Positions 6,313-7,539 of a stretch of DNA of 7,539 nt are shown in pieces. The stretch covers positions 1 to 7,539 of the forward strand of contig JAIUMB010000111.1 in assembly GCA_022565745.1 (NCBI GenBank). Direction: 5' to 3'. Both the position numbers and the translations under genes were made by a program. How positions within the stretch are numbered: position 1 is the first letter of the stretch; each line of letters starts with the position of its first letter. The notes beneath the pieces are model-generated. The model ran no database searches, was not told where the DNA came from, and saw nothing but the letters and a program-made list of their open reading frames with translations. Source of the DNA: Cryomorphaceae bacterium (lineage in GTDB: Bacteria; Bacteroidota; Bacteroidia; Flavobacteriales; Schleiferiaceae).

Positions 6313-6711
6313 TTATACCTTTTTGACATCCAAATCATCAAACCGACTCATGACGGCCTGTACAACCATTTTTGACAACGGTTTGTCCAAAAGCGCTTGA
6401 ATATAAGACGTTTCTTCAGATTGTCGTGCATCGGAGCCATCAAGTGATGAAGAAACCATATACACATGAACTCCTGCCAGCACATCAGCAAAGGTATCGT
6501 TTAGAAGCTCAAGCATTTCGAACCCATTCATAACCGGCATGCGGATATCTACAAACATCAAGCGCAAATCTTGAGGTGAAGTGCTCAAAAATGCTTGCGC
6601 TTCTTCCATAGACTGAGCCGAAAAAACTTCTGCCGTTGGCACAACCGATTGTATCATTTTTCTATTGATCAATAAATCAATCGGGTTGTCGTCAATAATT
6701 AATACTTTCAC
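6313..6711 (-). CDS. Stand-alone response regulator receiver domain protein
   Basis: The 132 residues consist of a CheY-like receiver domain only, with no DNA-binding or enzymatic output domain. Acidic pocket residues are Asp7-Asp8 (IIDDNPID). The phospho-acceptor is Asp55 in FVDIRMPVMNG, the switch Ser/Thr is in MVSSSL (about 87-89), and the conserved Lys is Lys110 in LDKPLS. All residues needed for phosphorylation are present. Such proteins pass phosphoryl groups in relays or act by protein contacts, and the partner kinase is not in the window. The start is GTG 6711, giving MKVLIIDDN. An ATG two bases upstream (6713) is out of frame and is followed at once by TGA. The nearby divergent gene encodes a porin-like protein, but nothing shows a functional link. 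Confidence 0.9.
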   Translation of the reverse strand: MKVLIIDDNPIDLLINRKMIQSVVPTAEVFSAQSMEEAQAFLSTSPQDLRLMFVDIRMPVMNGFEMLELLNDTFADVLAGVHVYMVSSSLDGSDARQSEETSYIQALLDKPLSKMVVQAVMSRFDDLDVKKV

Positions 6712-6737
6712 ATTTGTTACTTTAACAATTCAATGAG

Positions 6738-6745
6738 CAAATATA
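6738..6745 (-). promoter_or_regulatory. Candidate -7 promoter element for the response regulator
   Basis: The minus strand reads TATATTTG, an exact TAnnTTTG match, 26 nt before the GTG start. This would give a leader of roughly 20 nt. No clear -33 element is seen upstream. Confidence 0.4.
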
Positions 6746-6824
6746 GCGTTTGATTGGTGTATTTTTTGATATTTAACGCGAAAATTTACAAGTCATTTAT
6801 GTTGAAAAAATACCTCTTTGTTTA

Positions 6825-6846
6825 AATCACATTAGAATCAAATTAG
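6825..6846 (+). repeat. Tandem 11-bp direct repeat, operator candidate
   Basis: AATCACATTAG (6825-6835) is followed directly by AATCAAATTAG (6836-6846), 10 of 11 bases identical. A degenerate third unit (AACCATCAATT) may run to 6857. A period of one helical turn is the usual layout of sites for OmpR/PhoB-type regulators. It lies just upstream of GATTTTTG (6864-6871), a one-mismatch -7 element directed towards the porin-like gene, where it would cover the -33 position. The regulator is unknown. Confidence 0.4.
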
Positions 6847-7004
6847 AACCATCAATTCGGATTGATTTTTGCAGAGAGATGAACATTTTAAAGCGTATCA
6901 CGAATATGTAAAAGAACATCAACTCATATGCTAATTGAGAGCAAAAGATTTTGATGCTCAACGATTATTACAATAATTCAAAACAAAAAACGTCCACGCG
7001 TCCA

Positions 7005-7539
7005 ATGTTAAAGCACACCATTTTCGCCTTTCTCATCTTTACTTCATTTGTTACTGTGGCACAATTGCCTATTAACGATATTGTTTCAGATGACATTTTT
7101 ACTGAAGAGCCTGACACCAATGAGCGTGTTCAGGACGACTTACCCGTGGTGGAAAAACTTAAGTACATCAAGCAACCTGGACTAGCAAATGCCGCTTCTA
7201 AAATATATTCCGCCGATCGCAACTATTCCATCAGTGGTTTTTTAGAGCTCAATAATGTCAACTATTTAGGGACAACAGACCCTGATATCGTTGATCAAGA
7301 CCTTGAATTGGGCTATACTGGCCTATATCGCCTGGGTATCTATTTCGGATATAAAATCAGCGATCGATGGATTTTTAATAGTGAGCTACAAGCCGAATTC
7401 TTGCACGATGGTATAAGGGCATATGACGGTGAGTTTAACCTTGAATTGATGATGGACTACCTTTGGAAAACCGAATTGAGTTTTCGCTTTGGTAACTTCC
7501 CTATGCCCTTGGGGTACGTGAATGTGATGGAAGAACCCA
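7005..7539 (+). CDS. Porin-like outer-membrane beta-barrel protein, N-terminal part (3' truncated)
   Basis: The frame stays open from ATG 7005 to the window edge, giving 178 codons. Residues 1-20 form a signal peptide (MLKHTIFAFL, hydrophobic core, ending VAQ). A polar, acidic linker (about 21-70) follows, then alternating amphipathic strands from about 73: YSISGFLELNNVNYL, GLYRLGIYFGYKISD, WIFNSELQAEFL, and LSFRFGNFPMPLGYVNVMEEP at the edge. Strands with aromatic girdles and a 'RxGxFPxPxG...EP' turn are typical of porin-like barrels that constrict the pore with an inward loop. The substrate cannot be inferred. In-frame ATG 6954 would add 17 polar residues before the signal peptide, so 7005 is preferred. 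The 293-nt upstream region holds the repeat and promoter candidates listed above. Confidence 0.75.
   Translation, partial: MLKHTIFAFLIFTSFVTVAQLPINDIVSDDIFTEEPDTNERVQDDLPVVEKLKYIKQPGLANAASKIYSADRNYSISGFLELNNVNYLGTTDPDIVDQDLELGYTGLYRLGIYFGYKISDRWIFNSELQAEFLHDGIRAYDGEFNLELMMDYLWKTELSFRFGNFPMPLGYVNVMEEP

Noticed and set aside
6881..6911. Ten-codon frame MNILKRITNM upstream of the porin-like gene
   Set aside because: It is too short and has no recognisable feature; most likely a chance frame in the leader.
1..7539. Mobile element, CRISPR array, toxin-antitoxin or defence system
   Set aside because: I saw no transposase, integrase, regularly spaced repeats, long terminal inverted repeats, tRNA, or toxin/antitoxin pair on either strand. 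Every long frame is explained by housekeeping or membrane genes.

Overview
The window looks like chromosomal DNA from a member of the Bacteroidota. This rests on several signs: moderate A+T-rich composition, starts without Shine-Dalgarno sequences, repeated TAnnTTTG-like -7 promoter elements, signal peptides ending in Ala-Gln, a System I cytochrome c maturation cluster in a Bacteroidota-like form, and a bacillithiol deacetylase (BshB1). The lineage below phylum cannot be fixed from the sequence alone.

Layout. Positions 1-120 hold the last 39 codons of a plus-strand gene. It ends 2 nt before the stop codon of a minus-strand block of five genes, read from about 4741 down to 123: ccmB, ccmC, a ccmD-like gene, ccmE and ccmF. 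These form the membrane machinery that exports heme, loads it on the CcmE chaperone and ligates it to c-type apocytochromes. No ccmA, ccmG, ccmH or ccmI lies in the window. The CcmE is the cysteine type (C-P-S-K-Y in place of the classical His motif), and CcmF has an enlarged C-terminal periplasmic domain.

Divergently from ccmB, two plus-strand genes lie 34 nt apart: a lipoprotein glutathione-peroxidase-family protein (4836-5420) and bshB1 (5455-6177). Both belong to thiol and peroxide homeostasis. A convergent intergenic region with hairpins (6176-6301) separates bshB1 from a minus-strand stand-alone response-regulator receiver domain (6313-6711, GTG start). After a 293-nt divergent intergenic region with a tandem 11-bp repeat, the window ends inside a plus-strand gene for a secreted outer-membrane beta-barrel, porin-like protein (7005 to the edge).

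I did not find a clearly new system such as a defence locus, mobile element, CRISPR array or RNA gene. The points most worth checking are the variant System I (Cys-type CcmE, N-substituted WWD motif in CcmC, long CcmF), the coupling of a secreted peroxidase to bacillithiol synthesis, the compact divergent ccmB/gpx promoters, and the tandem-repeat operator candidate in front of the porin-like gene.
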